A stretch of 64,000 nucleotides of DNA from Hyphomicrobiales bacterium (GTDB lineage: Bacteria; Pseudomonadota; Alphaproteobacteria; Rhizobiales; Beijerinckiaceae). A program made the position numbers and the translations under genes. How positions within the stretch are numbered: the stretch's first letter is position 1; each line of letters opens with the position of its first letter. The DNA lies in contig UCLR01000042.1 of the NCBI GenBank assembly GCA_900473415.1, positions 19,356-83,355 of the forward strand, in the 5' to 3' direction. Under the pieces are notes generated by a model. The model searched no databases, was not told the origin of the DNA, and saw only the letters and a list, made by a program, of their open reading frames with translations. This document shows, in pieces, positions 9,352 through 17,121 of this stretch.

Positions 9352-10446
9352 ATGGATCGCCGTCAATTCGTGAAGGTCGCAGGCGCGGGTGCCGCCGGCA
9401 GCGCAGCGATCGCCGCCCCGGCCGTTGCCCAGTCGCAGCCCAAGGTGTCCTGGCGCCTGACCTCGAGCTATCCGAAGAGCCTGGATACGCTGTTCGGCAT
9501 CTCGACCCAGGTCGCGAAGCGCGTCGCCGAGGCGACCGACGGAAATTTCCAGATCCAGGTCTTCTCGCCCGGCGAGATCGTGCCCGGCCTGCAGGCGCTC
9601 GACGCGGTGCAGAACGGCACGGTGGAGTGCAGCCACACGCTGTCGAGCTTCTATATCGGTAAGAACCCGGCTTTCGCCTTCGAGACCTCGCTGCCCTTCG
9701 GCTTCAATGCGCGCCAGCAGAACGCCTGGCTCTATCAGGGCGGCGGCCTCGAGCTCTGCCGCGCCTTCATGAAGGACTACAACCTCTACACCATCCCGTC
9801 GGGCAACACCGGCGCACAGATGGGCGGCTGGTTCCGTAAGGAGATCAAGTCGCTGGAGGACCTGAAGGGCCTCAAGATGCGTATCGCCGGCATGGGCGGG
9901 ACGATCATGTCCAAGCTCGGCGTCGTGCCGCAGCAGATCGCCGGCGGCGACATCTACCCGGCACTTGAGCGCGGCACCCTCGACGCGGTCGAGTTCTCCG
10001 GCCCCTATGACGACGAGAAGCTCGGCTTCCAGCGCGTGGCGAAGTACTACTACTATCCCGGCTTCTGGGAAGGGAACGCCAATGTCAGCTTCCTGGTGAA
10101 CCTGGAGAAGTGGAACGCTCTGCCGGCGTCCTACAGGGCGATCGTCGAAGCGGCATGCGCCGAGGCCAATGCGCTCTGCCTGGCGAAATACGATCACGGC
10201 AATCCGGATGCGATGATCCGCCTCGTGGGCGCGGGCGCGGAGCTGCGCCCCTTCCCGCAGGACGTGATGCAGGCGGCCTTCAAGGAGGCCTTCGCCATGT
10301 ATGCCGAGCTCGCGGCCAGCAACCCGCAGTTCAAGACCTTCTACGATTCCTTCCTGCCGTACTGGAAGAAGGAGCAGCTCTGGTTCCGCATCGCCGAGCT
10401 GCCTTTCGACGCCTTCAACGCGCAGATGCAGTCGCAGGTGAAGTGA
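9352..10446 (+). CDS. TRAP transporter solute-binding protein (DctP family), orphan
   Basis: A 364-residue periplasmic receptor of the tripartite ATP-independent periplasmic family. It starts with a twin-arginine-type leader (DRRQFVK, a hydrophobic stretch, then a cut after AVAQ near residue 27). The DctP/TakP body follows, including the ligand-carboxylate region LKGLKMRIAGMGG (about 175). TRAP receptors bind organic acids, keto acids or similar solutes and pass them to the DctQ/DctM membrane pair; neither is in the window, so it must work with distant partners or act alone. An AGGAGG site precedes the ATG. It is set inside an otherwise conserved housekeeping run. Confidence 0.9.
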   Translation: MDRRQFVKVAGAGAAGSAAIAAPAVAQSQPKVSWRLTSSYPKSLDTLFGISTQVAKRVAEATDGNFQIQVFSPGEIVPGLQALDAVQNGTVECSHTLSSFYIGKNPAFAFETSLPFGFNARQQNAWLYQGGGLELCRAFMKDYNLYTIPSGNTGAQMGGWFRKEIKSLEDLKGLKMRIAGMGGTIMSKLGVVPQQIAGGDIYPALERGTLDAVEFSGPYDDEKLGFQRVAKYYYYPGFWEGNANVSFLVNLEKWNALPASYRAIVEAACAEANALCLAKYDHGNPDAMIRLVGAGAELRPFPQDVMQAAFKEAFAMYAELAASNPQFKTFYDSFLPYWKKEQLWFRIAELPFDAFNAQMQSQVK

Positions 10447-10473
10447 GGCGATAGCCCTCTATGACGTACGCGC

Positions 10474-10571
10474 CGTCATCCCGGACAAGCCGCGGAGCGG
10501 CGCCGATCCGGGATCCATCGTAGAGCGCTTGAGCCCTACGATGGATCCCGGCTCTCCGGCCGGGATGACGG
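10474..10571. repeat. Dispersed palindromic repeat, copy 3
   Basis: A near-complete copy: left arm CGTCATCCCGGACAAGCCGC, inner GGCGCCGATCCGGGATCCAT, then TACGATGGATCCCGG and right arm CCGGGATGACGG. It lies between the orphan TRAP receptor and nagZ. Confidence 0.9.
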
Positions 10572-10630
10572 GAGCCCTCCGAGACAGCGTGGCGCTTGAC
10601 GCCTCGCGCGCCGCTTCCTAACCCGATGAC

Positions 10631-11641
10631 ATGACATCGCGCGCCTTCATCGCCGGCTGCCTCGGCACGAGCCTCACCCCGGACGAGCGCGCCTTCTTCC
10701 GTGACGCGAGGCCCTGGGGCTTCATCCTCTTCAAGCGCAACACGCAGTCGCCGGAGCAGGTCGCGGCACTGACGGCGGAAATGCGCGAGACCGTCGGCTG
10801 GCAAGCACCGATCCTGATCGACCAGGAGGGCGGGCGCGTGCAGCGCATGGGGCCACCGAACTGGCCGAAATATCCGCCGGCGCGGGCTTTCCTCGGCATC
10901 AACGATCCGGTCCGCCAGCGCGAGATCGTCCGGCTCTCGGCGCGGCTGATGGCGCATGACCTGAAGGCGGTCGGTATCGATGTCGACTGCCTGCCGGTGC
11001 TCGACGTGCCGGTTGCTGGCAGCCACGACGTGATCGGGGACCGGGCCTATGCCTATGATCCCGACCAGGTGGCGCGGCTGGGTCGGGCGGCCGCGGAGGG
11101 GCTGATCGCCGGCGGCGTGCTGCCGGTTGTGAAGCACATGCCGGGTCATGGTCGGGCGCGGGCCGACAGCCATCACGACCTGCCTGTGGTCGATGCGACG
11201 TTGGACGAACTCCGGGCTCATGATTTCCGGCCGTTCCGCCACCTTGCCGACATGCCGCTCGCCATGACGGCGCATGTCGTGTTCACGGCGCTCGACCCGA
11301 AGAACCCCGCCACGGTATCGCGCAAGATCGTGCGCGACGTCATGCGCGGCGAGATCGGCTTCGACGGGCTGATCATGACCGACGACATCTCGATGAAGGC
11401 GCTCTCCGGCTCCTTCGAGTCCAAGGCGAAGGCGGCCATCCGCGCCGGGGTCGACGTCATCCTGCACTGCCACGGCATCATGGAGGAGATGGTCGCCATC
11501 GCCGGCGCCGTGCCGGAGATGAGCGGGGCGCGCGGCCGTCGTGCCGCCGCGGCGCTCGGCCGCATCCGCCACGAGCCCGAGCCGATCGACCTCGAAGCCG
11601 CGCGTGCAGAACTCGGCGCTGCTCTTGCATCGGGCGCCTGA
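10631..11641 (+). CDS. nagZ: Beta-N-acetylhexosaminidase (NagZ, GH3)
   Basis: A 336-residue glycoside hydrolase family 3 enzyme that removes N-acetylglucosamine from anhydro-muropeptides during cytoplasmic peptidoglycan recycling. Seen are the GH3 signature KHMPGHGRARADSHHDLP (about 170-187) with the acid/base His-Asp pair of NagZ enzymes, and the nucleophile aspartate in IMTDDISMKAL (about 254). There is no signal peptide and the length matches NagZ. It follows the SPOR gene (with the TRAP gene inserted between) and precedes scpA, the conserved order in this class. Confidence 0.95.
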   Translation: MTSRAFIAGCLGTSLTPDERAFFRDARPWGFILFKRNTQSPEQVAALTAEMRETVGWQAPILIDQEGGRVQRMGPPNWPKYPPARAFLGINDPVRQREIVRLSARLMAHDLKAVGIDVDCLPVLDVPVAGSHDVIGDRAYAYDPDQVARLGRAAAEGLIAGGVLPVVKHMPGHGRARADSHHDLPVVDATLDELRAHDFRPFRHLADMPLAMTAHVVFTALDPKNPATVSRKIVRDVMRGEIGFDGLIMTDDISMKALSGSFESKAKAAIRAGVDVILHCHGIMEEMVAIAGAVPEMSGARGRRAAAALGRIRHEPEPIDLEAARAELGAALASGA

Positions 11642-11755
11642 AGGGCTGAACCTGTAACCGGGGTTGATCGCAGTTTCAGCTAATCTTCCGGAACCGGCTC
11701 CAGCCGACCGGGATCATTGCGGAACTGCCGGGACGGGCGAAAGGCCAAGGCCAGC

Positions 11756-12589
11756 ATGACGGCCGAATTGCCATTCGAGGAGGATGCCGGCCGCGGTGTG
11801 GGCGAGCCTGCGCTCGTCGTCGATGTCGACGGCTATGAGGGGCCCCTCGACCTGCTGCTCGATCTGGCGCGGCGGCAGAAGGTCGATCTGCACCGCATCT
11901 CGATCCTGGCGCTGGCGGAGCAATACCTTGCCTTCGTTGAGGAGGCGCGGGCGCTGAGGCTGGAACTGGCGGCCGACTATCTCGTCATGGCGGCCTGGCT
12001 CGCCTATCTGAAATCGCGCCTGCTGCTGCCCGAGCCGCCGAAGGGCGAGGAGCCGAGCGCGGCCGATCTCGCCGCGGCGCTGGCGCTGCGCCTGCGCCGG
12101 CTGGAAGCGATCCGGGCTGCGGCCCAGAAGCTCACGGCCCGCGAGCGACTGGGGCAGGACGTGTTCGCGCGCGGCGCACCGGAAGAGATCGCCGCCGCCG
12201 CCCGGCCGGTCTGGGAGGCCGAGCTCTACGACCTGCTCGCGGCCTACGCCCAGCAGCGCCAGAAGCGGACACAGACCCATATCTCGGTCGGCCATCGCGT
12301 CGTCTGGTCGCTGGTCGAGGCGCGCGAGGCGCTGCAGCGGCTGGTGGGGGAGGCGGGCGACTGGACCGAGATCGACGGCTATCTGACCCGCTACATGGCT
12401 TCGCATGGCCTCCCCGTGAGCCAGATGAAGGCAACGGTTCGGGCCTCCGCGCTCTCCGCCATGCTCGAGATGGCGCGGGAAGGGCTGCTCGACCTGCGTC
12501 AGGAAGAGGCCTTCGCGCCGATCTATGTGCGCCGCCGCTCGGCGCGGGCGGCCGTGCTGCCGTTCTCCGACAAGCGGGATGCGACATGA
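11756..12589 (+). CDS. scpA: Segregation and condensation protein A
   Basis: A 277-residue kleisin, partner of SMC and ScpB in the chromosome-condensing complex. The family opening YEGPLDLLLDLARRQKVDLH is followed by ADYLVMAAWLAYLKSRLLLP. The C-terminal winged-helix part, which binds the SMC head, is in the last 80 residues. The frame is open to 11717, but the ATG at 11756 gives the normal N-terminus. The stop overlaps the scpB start (ATGA), so the two are translationally coupled. Confidence 0.96.
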   Translation: MTAELPFEEDAGRGVGEPALVVDVDGYEGPLDLLLDLARRQKVDLHRISILALAEQYLAFVEEARALRLELAADYLVMAAWLAYLKSRLLLPEPPKGEEPSAADLAAALALRLRRLEAIRAAAQKLTARERLGQDVFARGAPEEIAAAARPVWEAELYDLLAAYAQQRQKRTQTHISVGHRVVWSLVEAREALQRLVGEAGDWTEIDGYLTRYMASHGLPVSQMKATVRASALSAMLEMAREGLLDLRQEEAFAPIYVRRRSARAAVLPFSDKRDAT

Positions 12590-13284
12590 TGGGGGCCGCG
12601 GTCGAGCCGATCGAGGAAGACGACGAGGGCGGGGCCGAGGCCTTCGCCCGGGCCCTGCGCATCGTCGAGGCGCTGCTCTTCGCTTCCGCCGTGCCGCTCT
12701 CGGCCGAGGAACTGGCGCGCTCTGTGCCGGCCGGCATCGATGTCGAACAGGTGCTGGCGAGGCTCGCCGCGGCCTATGCGTCGCGCGGTGTCAATCTGCG
12801 GCAGGTCGCCGGTGGCTTCGCCTTCCGCACGGCGCCGGATCTCGGCTATCTGCTCGCCGCCGAGGCCGAGCCGCCGCGCAAGCTGTCACGCGCCGCGCTC
12901 GAGGTGCTGGCGATCATCGCCTATCACCAGCCGGTGACGCGCGCCGAGATCGAGGAGATCCGCGGCGTGGCCACCGCCCGCGGCACGCTCGACATCCTGC
13001 TGGAGGCCGGCTGGGTGCGGTTGCGCGGCCGACGGCGCTCGCCGGGCCGGCCGGTCACCTATGGCACGACGCCCGGATTCCTCGACCATTTCGGGCTCGA
13101 CCGCATCGACGACCTGCCCGGCCTCGACGAGCTGAAGGGCGCGGGCTTCATCGAGGGTCGATTGACGCGGGACCTGACCGTGCCGGTGCCGGACGACGAT
13201 CCTGGCCTGCGCGACGACGAGGATCCGCTCGGGGATCTGTTCAGCCCGCTTGACGACGGCGAGGGCGGCTCGCAACAGGAGTGA
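12586..13284 (+). CDS. scpB: Segregation and condensation protein B
   Basis: A 232-residue ScpB (kite protein) with two winged-helix domains: ALRIVEALLFASAVPLSAEE at the start of the first and LEVLAIIAYHQPVTRAEIEE, the best-conserved family block, at about 100-120, followed by VLLEAGWVRLRGRRRSPGRP-like sequence. It dimerises on ScpA within the SMC complex. Its start overlaps the scpA stop by four bases. The acidic tail after residue 200 (DDDPGLRDDEDPLGD) is a typical alphaproteobacterial extension. Confidence 0.95.
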   Translation: MMGAAVEPIEEDDEGGAEAFARALRIVEALLFASAVPLSAEELARSVPAGIDVEQVLARLAAAYASRGVNLRQVAGGFAFRTAPDLGYLLAAEAEPPRKLSRAALEVLAIIAYHQPVTRAEIEEIRGVATARGTLDILLEAGWVRLRGRRRSPGRPVTYGTTPGFLDHFGLDRIDDLPGLDELKGAGFIEGRLTRDLTVPVPDDDPGLRDDEDPLGDLFSPLDDGEGGSQQE

Positions 13285-13318
13285 GGCGGCCCTTTTGGGC
13301 GCTGCAGCCCGTTCCGCG

Positions 13319-13426
13319 CGTCATCCCGGACGAGCCGCGAAGCGGCGCCGATCCGGGATCCATCGTAGAGCGCGGTACCCTTCGATGGATTCCGGGTCTG
13401 CGCTTCGCTTGCCCGGAATGACGGCG
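13319..13426. repeat. Dispersed palindromic repeat, copy 4
   Basis: Left arm CGTCATCCCGGACGAGCCGC, central ATCCGGGATCCATCG / CGATGGATTCCGGG, right arm CCCGGAATGACGGCG. It fills the gap between scpB and the ABC ATPase and overlaps a spurious upstream extension of the ATPase reading frame. Confidence 0.88.
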
Positions 13427-13522
13427 CAGATGGTGAAAGGTGAAGAGTCCTTGGCACTGAGTGAGATCAAGGCCGGCTGGCTCGGCTGGGGCCGGCGTGG
13501 CACGGCGGGTGCGGCGATCCCG

Positions 13523-14563
13523 ATGGCACTCGGCTTCGAGGGCGTGACTCAGCGCTTCGGCTCCGTGACGGCGCTGTCCGATGTCTCGCTCTCGGTCGAG
13601 CCGGGTGAGATCGTCGCGCTGCTCGGCCAGTCGGGCTGCGGCAAGACGACGCTGCTGCGGCTGGCCGCCGGCGTCGAGCGGCCGAGCGGCGGCAGGGTGT
13701 TGCTGGAGGGGCGCGACGTCTCGGCGCCCGATCGCTTCGTCGAGCCCGAGCATCGTGGCGTCGGCTTCGTCTTCCAGGACTATGCGCTGTTTCCGCATCT
13801 CACGGTCGGCGAGAATGTCCGCTTCGGCCTGCGCGATCAGAGCGCCGCGACGGCTGAGGCGACCGCGCTGAGGGCGCTCGCGCGTGTCGGCCTCGCCGAT
13901 TTCTACGGGGGCTATCCGCATATGCTCTCCGGGGGAGAGCAGCAGCGCGTGGCGCTGGCCCGCGCCATTGCGCCTCGCCCGGGCGTGCTGCTCATGGACG
14001 AGCCCTTCTCCAACCTCGACCGGCGGCTGCGCGACGTGGTGCGCGATGAAACCGCCGCGCTGCTGGAAGAGACCGGCGCGACCTCGATCATTGTCACGCA
14101 CGACCCCGAGGATGCGATGCGCATCGCCGACCGGATCGTGCTGATGCGCGCCGGGCAGATCGCGCAGATCGGCACGGGCGAGGAGCTCTATCGGAGGCCC
14201 GCCAGCCTCTTTGCCGCCCGATTTTTCTGCGATTTTACCGAGGTCGAAGGTCGCGTCGCGGGTGGCGCGATCGATACGCCGCTCGGGCGTTTCGCGGCGC
14301 CGGGGATGCCGGAGGGAAGCGATGCGATCGCCTGCATCCGGCCGCATCGGGTTCGGATCGTGCCGAAGGGCTACTACCTGCCTGCGCGGCTGATCGCGCG
14401 GCGCTTCCTCGGCGAGGTCGACCATTTGCAGATCGCCGTGGAAGGGTTCGAGCGGGTGCTCTCGGTGCGGGCGCCGCTGTCGGATGAGATCGCGGTGGGC
14501 GACGAGGTCGGGGTCGAAATTCCGTCCGACGAAGTCCTTGTGTTTCCGGCGGCAGATCAATAG
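13523..14563 (+). CDS. ABC transporter ATP-binding protein, Fe3+/spermidine-type, orphan
   Basis: A 346-residue ATPase with Walker A GQSGCGKTT (about 35), signature LSGGEQQR (about 136), Walker B LLMDEPF, switch histidine in IIVTHDPEDA and a C-terminal TOBE-like region (CIRPHRVRIV). This is the FbpC/PotA architecture that powers iron or polyamine uptake. No permease or receptor gene is nearby. The start is uncertain: the frame extends to 13250, but that stretch is the palindromic repeat. A TTG at 13451 has a better ribosome site (AAGGTGAAG) and would add 24 residues; the ATG at 13523 matches the family N-terminus. Confidence 0.85.
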   Translation: MALGFEGVTQRFGSVTALSDVSLSVEPGEIVALLGQSGCGKTTLLRLAAGVERPSGGRVLLEGRDVSAPDRFVEPEHRGVGFVFQDYALFPHLTVGENVRFGLRDQSAATAEATALRALARVGLADFYGGYPHMLSGGEQQRVALARAIAPRPGVLLMDEPFSNLDRRLRDVVRDETAALLEETGATSIIVTHDPEDAMRIADRIVLMRAGQIAQIGTGEELYRRPASLFAARFFCDFTEVEGRVAGGAIDTPLGRFAAPGMPEGSDAIACIRPHRVRIVPKGYYLPARLIARRFLGEVDHLQIAVEGFERVLSVRAPLSDEIAVGDEVGVEIPSDEVLVFPAADQ

Positions 14564-14646
14564 GTTCCGCCGCCGAGTGATCGACCGGGACAGGAATAGG
14601 GTTGGGGATTTCCCCCCAGTCGAGGCAATTTCGGAGGAGTTTCGCC

Positions 14647-14892
14647 ATGGGTGGCGTGAGCATTTGGCACTGGATCGTCGTCGGCGTCATCGTGATGCTG
14701 TTGTTCGGGCGCGGCAAAGTGTCCGAACTGATGGGCGATGTCGCCAAGGGCATCAAATCGTTCAAGAAGGGCATGGCCGAGGATGATGAGCCGGCGCCGG
14801 GCGCCAGCAATGTCGATCCCAAGGTGATCGACCATACGCAGGCCAGCAACGCGGCTGCCCAGACCCAGGCCAAGGCCGAGAACAAGGCCTGA
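14647..14892 (+). CDS. tatA: Twin-arginine translocase subunit TatA
   Basis: An 81-residue TatA: one N-terminal membrane helix (IWHWIVVGVIVMLLFG), the hinge GRGKVSELMGDVAKGIKSFK forming the amphipathic helix, and a charged, Ala-rich tail. TatA oligomers form the pore for folded proteins with RR leaders, several of which are encoded in this window (for example at 9352 and 38509). GGAGGAG lies 12 bases before the ATG. It is the first gene of a tatA-tatB-tatC set. Confidence 0.96.
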   Translation: MGGVSIWHWIVVGVIVMLLFGRGKVSELMGDVAKGIKSFKKGMAEDDEPAPGASNVDPKVIDHTQASNAAAQTQAKAENKA

Positions 14893-15047
14893 TTGCGCGG
14901 CGCGCGAACCGCGCCGCCCAAGCCTGTTTAGCGGGAGCGGAAACCGCTCTCGCGATGAGAACATGCTCAGGATCTGGAGCTTGCGCGAAATCCTGTCGTT
15001 TGGCTGAAGCAGCCGAACGACGGACGCGCTGAGAGGACAAGCCGTCG

Positions 15048-15698
15048 ATGTTCGACATCGCCTGGAGCGAAATGGTGCTGATCGGGGCCGTCGCGCTCGT
15101 CGTGATCGGCCCCAAGGACCTGCCTAAAGCCCTGCGCACGGTCGGCCAGACCGTCGGCAAGATCCGGCGCATGGCCGCGGAGTTCCAGGGGCAGTTCAAC
15201 GAGGCGATGCGCGAGGCCGAGCTCGCCGACCTGAAGAAGCAGGTCGAGGATGTCGGCGGCTCGGTGTCGAGCGCACTCAACAACGACTTCAAGCCCATCG
15301 ATCCGATCAAGGAGTTCGAGGCTCCGAAGCCGGATGACGCGGCGAAGTCGGACGCGCCGGTTTCGGATGAGGCGTTGAAGGAGGCGGAGGCCAAGCTCGC
15401 CTCGCTGCCGCCGCCGGAGCCGCTGCCGCCGGTCGAGATCGCGCCCGAGAAGCCCAAGCGCGCCCGCAAGGCGAAGGCGGAGGAGGCCACCCCGGTCGCC
15501 GAGGCCGCGCCGGTCGAAGCAACGCCCGCCGAGGAGGCGGCTCCGGCCAAGCCGAAGCGCAGCCGCTCTGCCAAGGTCGAGGCCAAAGGCGAGGCGGCTG
15601 AGGTCGAGGCGGTCGAACCTGCTGCCGAGGCGCCCAAGCCCGCCCGCAAGCGCAAGGCCGCGGCGGCCAAGACGTCCGGCGAGGAGACTTCCGCATGA
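15048..15698 (+). CDS. tatB: Sec-independent translocase subunit TatB
   Basis: A 216-residue TatB. The N-terminus FDIAWSEMVLIGAVALVVIG with PKDLPKALRTVG is the TatB signature; E8 is the conserved membrane glutamate. A long amphipathic helix (GKIRRMAAEFQGQFNEAMRE) follows. The last 100 residues are a Lys/Ala/Glu/Pro-rich tail, longer than in enterobacteria but usual in this order. TatB and TatC form the receptor for twin-arginine signal peptides. The stop overlaps the tatC start by four bases. Confidence 0.95.
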   Translation: MFDIAWSEMVLIGAVALVVIGPKDLPKALRTVGQTVGKIRRMAAEFQGQFNEAMREAELADLKKQVEDVGGSVSSALNNDFKPIDPIKEFEAPKPDDAAKSDAPVSDEALKEAEAKLASLPPPEPLPPVEIAPEKPKRARKAKAEEATPVAEAAPVEATPAEEAAPAKPKRSRSAKVEAKGEAAEVEAVEPAAEAPKPARKRKAAAAKTSGEETSA

Positions 15699-16507
15699 GC
15701 GTCGCCAATCCTCGCGAGGGCGAGGACGAGATCGAGGCCTCGCGCGCACCGCTCATCGAGCATCTGATCGAGCTGCGTTCGCGGCTGATCAAGTCGCTGA
15801 TCGCCTTCCTGATCATGTTCTTCATCTGCTTCGCGTTCTCGACGCAGATCTACAACATCCTGGTCTGGCCCTATGTCCGGGCCGCCGGTAGTGCCGCCAA
15901 TGCGCAGCTCATCTATACGGGCCCGCTGGAGCTGCTCTTCACCCATATCAAGGTGGCGGCCTTCGGCGCCGGCTTCTTCGCCTTCCCGGTGATCGCGACG
16001 CAGATCTACAAATTCGTCGCGCCCGGCCTCTACAAGAACGAGAAGGCCGCCTTCGCCCCGTATCTGCTCGCGACGCCGGTGTTCTTCACGCTCGGCGCGC
16101 TGCTGGTCTTCTTCTTCGCCATGCCGGTGCTGATGAAGTTCTCGCTCGGCATGCAGCAGGCCGCGACCGAGACGCAGGCCGGCATCTCGCTGTTGCCGCG
16201 GGTCAGCGAATATCTCTCGCTGATCATGACGCTGATCTTCGCCTTCGGCATCGCGTTCCAGTTGCCGGTGATCCTGACCCTGTTGGGGCAGGCGGGCATC
16301 ATCGATTCGCAGTTCCTGAAGGAAAAGCGCCGCTACGCGATCGTCTTCGTCTTCGTCGTGGCGGCCGTGCTGACCCCGCCGGACGTGATCTCGCAGCTCA
16401 TGCTCGCTGTGCCGATGCTGCTGCTCTACGAGCTCTCGATCTTCTCGGTGCGCCGGGTGGAGAAGAAGGGCGACGCGGCGAAGGCTGCGGAAGAGGCCGC
16501 GGAGTAG
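15695..16507 (+). CDS. tatC: Sec-independent translocase subunit TatC
   Basis: A 270-residue polytopic protein with six membrane segments. The first cytosolic region, which binds the RR motif, is recognisable in APLIEHLIELRSRLIKSL. The family block around FQLPVILTLLGQAGII and the Pro-rich turn VVAAVLTPPDVISQLMLAVP are present. It is coupled to tatB through an ATGA overlap. A short charged C-terminal tail follows the last helix. Confidence 0.97.
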   Translation: MSVANPREGEDEIEASRAPLIEHLIELRSRLIKSLIAFLIMFFICFAFSTQIYNILVWPYVRAAGSAANAQLIYTGPLELLFTHIKVAAFGAGFFAFPVIATQIYKFVAPGLYKNEKAAFAPYLLATPVFFTLGALLVFFFAMPVLMKFSLGMQQAATETQAGISLLPRVSEYLSLIMTLIFAFGIAFQLPVILTLLGQAGIIDSQFLKEKRRYAIVFVFVVAAVLTPPDVISQLMLAVPMLLLYELSIFSVRRVEKKGDAAKAAEEAAE

Positions 16508-16518
16508 TTTTTCTTCCG

Positions 16519-16627
16519 CTGTCATCCCGGGCGAAGCGCAGCGCAGACCCGGGAACCAGACTAGAGTGTAGTGCTCTATGATGGCTTCCGGATCTGCGCT
16601 GCTTCGCCGCTCGTCCGGAATGACGGG
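16519..16627. repeat. Dispersed palindromic repeat, copy 5 (diverged), left flank of the GIY-YIG gene
   Basis: A diverged copy: left arm TGTCATCCCGGGCGAAGCGC, centre ACCCGGGAACCAGACTAGAG, then CTATGATGGCTTCCGGATC and right arm CGTCCGGAATGACGG. It begins 12 bp after the tatC stop and ends 7 bp before the GIY-YIG start codon. Confidence 0.8.
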
Positions 16628-16633
16628 GTGGGG

Positions 16634-16918
16634 ATGTGGCTCTACATCATGGCGAGCGGCTGGAACGGCACGCTTTATGTCGGTGTCACCAATAGCCTGA
16701 GCCGCCGCGTCGCTGAGCACCGCGAGGGCCGGGGCTCCGCCTTCGTCCGCAAATTCGGTGTCGTTCATCTCGTCTACGCGGAGCGTTTCGAGCAGGCCGA
16801 TGAGGCGATCGCGCAGGAAACGCGCATCAAGGCATGGAAGCGGGTGTGGAAGGTTGCCTTGATCGAGAAGGGCAATCCCGACTGGCGAGACCTGAGCGAC
16901 ACCATTCACCTCGACTAG
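16634..16918 (+). CDS. Small GIY-YIG nuclease superfamily protein
   Basis: A 94-residue stand-alone GIY-YIG domain. MWLYIMASGWNGTLYVGVTN carries the modified GIY...YIG signature (LYI and YVG), RRVAEHREG the conserved arginine/histidine region, and FEQADEAIAQETRIKAWKR the catalytic glutamate helix, so it could be an active single-strand or structure-specific nuclease. The frame extends to 16571 but that part lies in the repeat; the ATG at 16634 gives the standard N-terminus. The gene fits exactly between two copies of the palindromic repeat and separates tatC from serS. Its biological role is unknown. Confidence 0.88.
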   Translation: MWLYIMASGWNGTLYVGVTNSLSRRVAEHREGRGSAFVRKFGVVHLVYAERFEQADEAIAQETRIKAWKRVWKVALIEKGNPDWRDLSDTIHLD

Positions 16919-16923
16919 CTCCC

Positions 16924-17031
16924 CGTCATTCCGGACAAGCCGCGTCAGCGGCGCCGATCCGGAATCCATCGTAGAGCACAGAGCCCTCCGATGGATTCCG
17001 GGTCTCCGCTGCGCTCCGCCCGGAATGACGG
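16924..17031. repeat. Dispersed palindromic repeat, copy 6, right flank of the GIY-YIG gene
   Basis: Left arm CGTCATTCCGGACAAGCCGC, centre GATCCGGAATCCATCGTAGA / CCGATGGATTCCGGG, right arm CCCGGAATGACGG. It starts 5 bp after the GIY-YIG stop codon and has the same orientation as copy 5. Confidence 0.9.
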
Positions 17032-17121
17032 TTGGGAGTGAAGGAACCCTGTTCCCTCCCGCGCGATCCCGGTCTAGAGCATGCGACGCTGCATTCCGCA
17101 GCGATGCATGGCCGGACGACG

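Noticed and set aside
14762..16969. A 735-codon minus-strand open frame across the tat genes
   Set aside because: Antisense to tatA-tatB-tatC; composition is low-complexity and no motif is recognisable.
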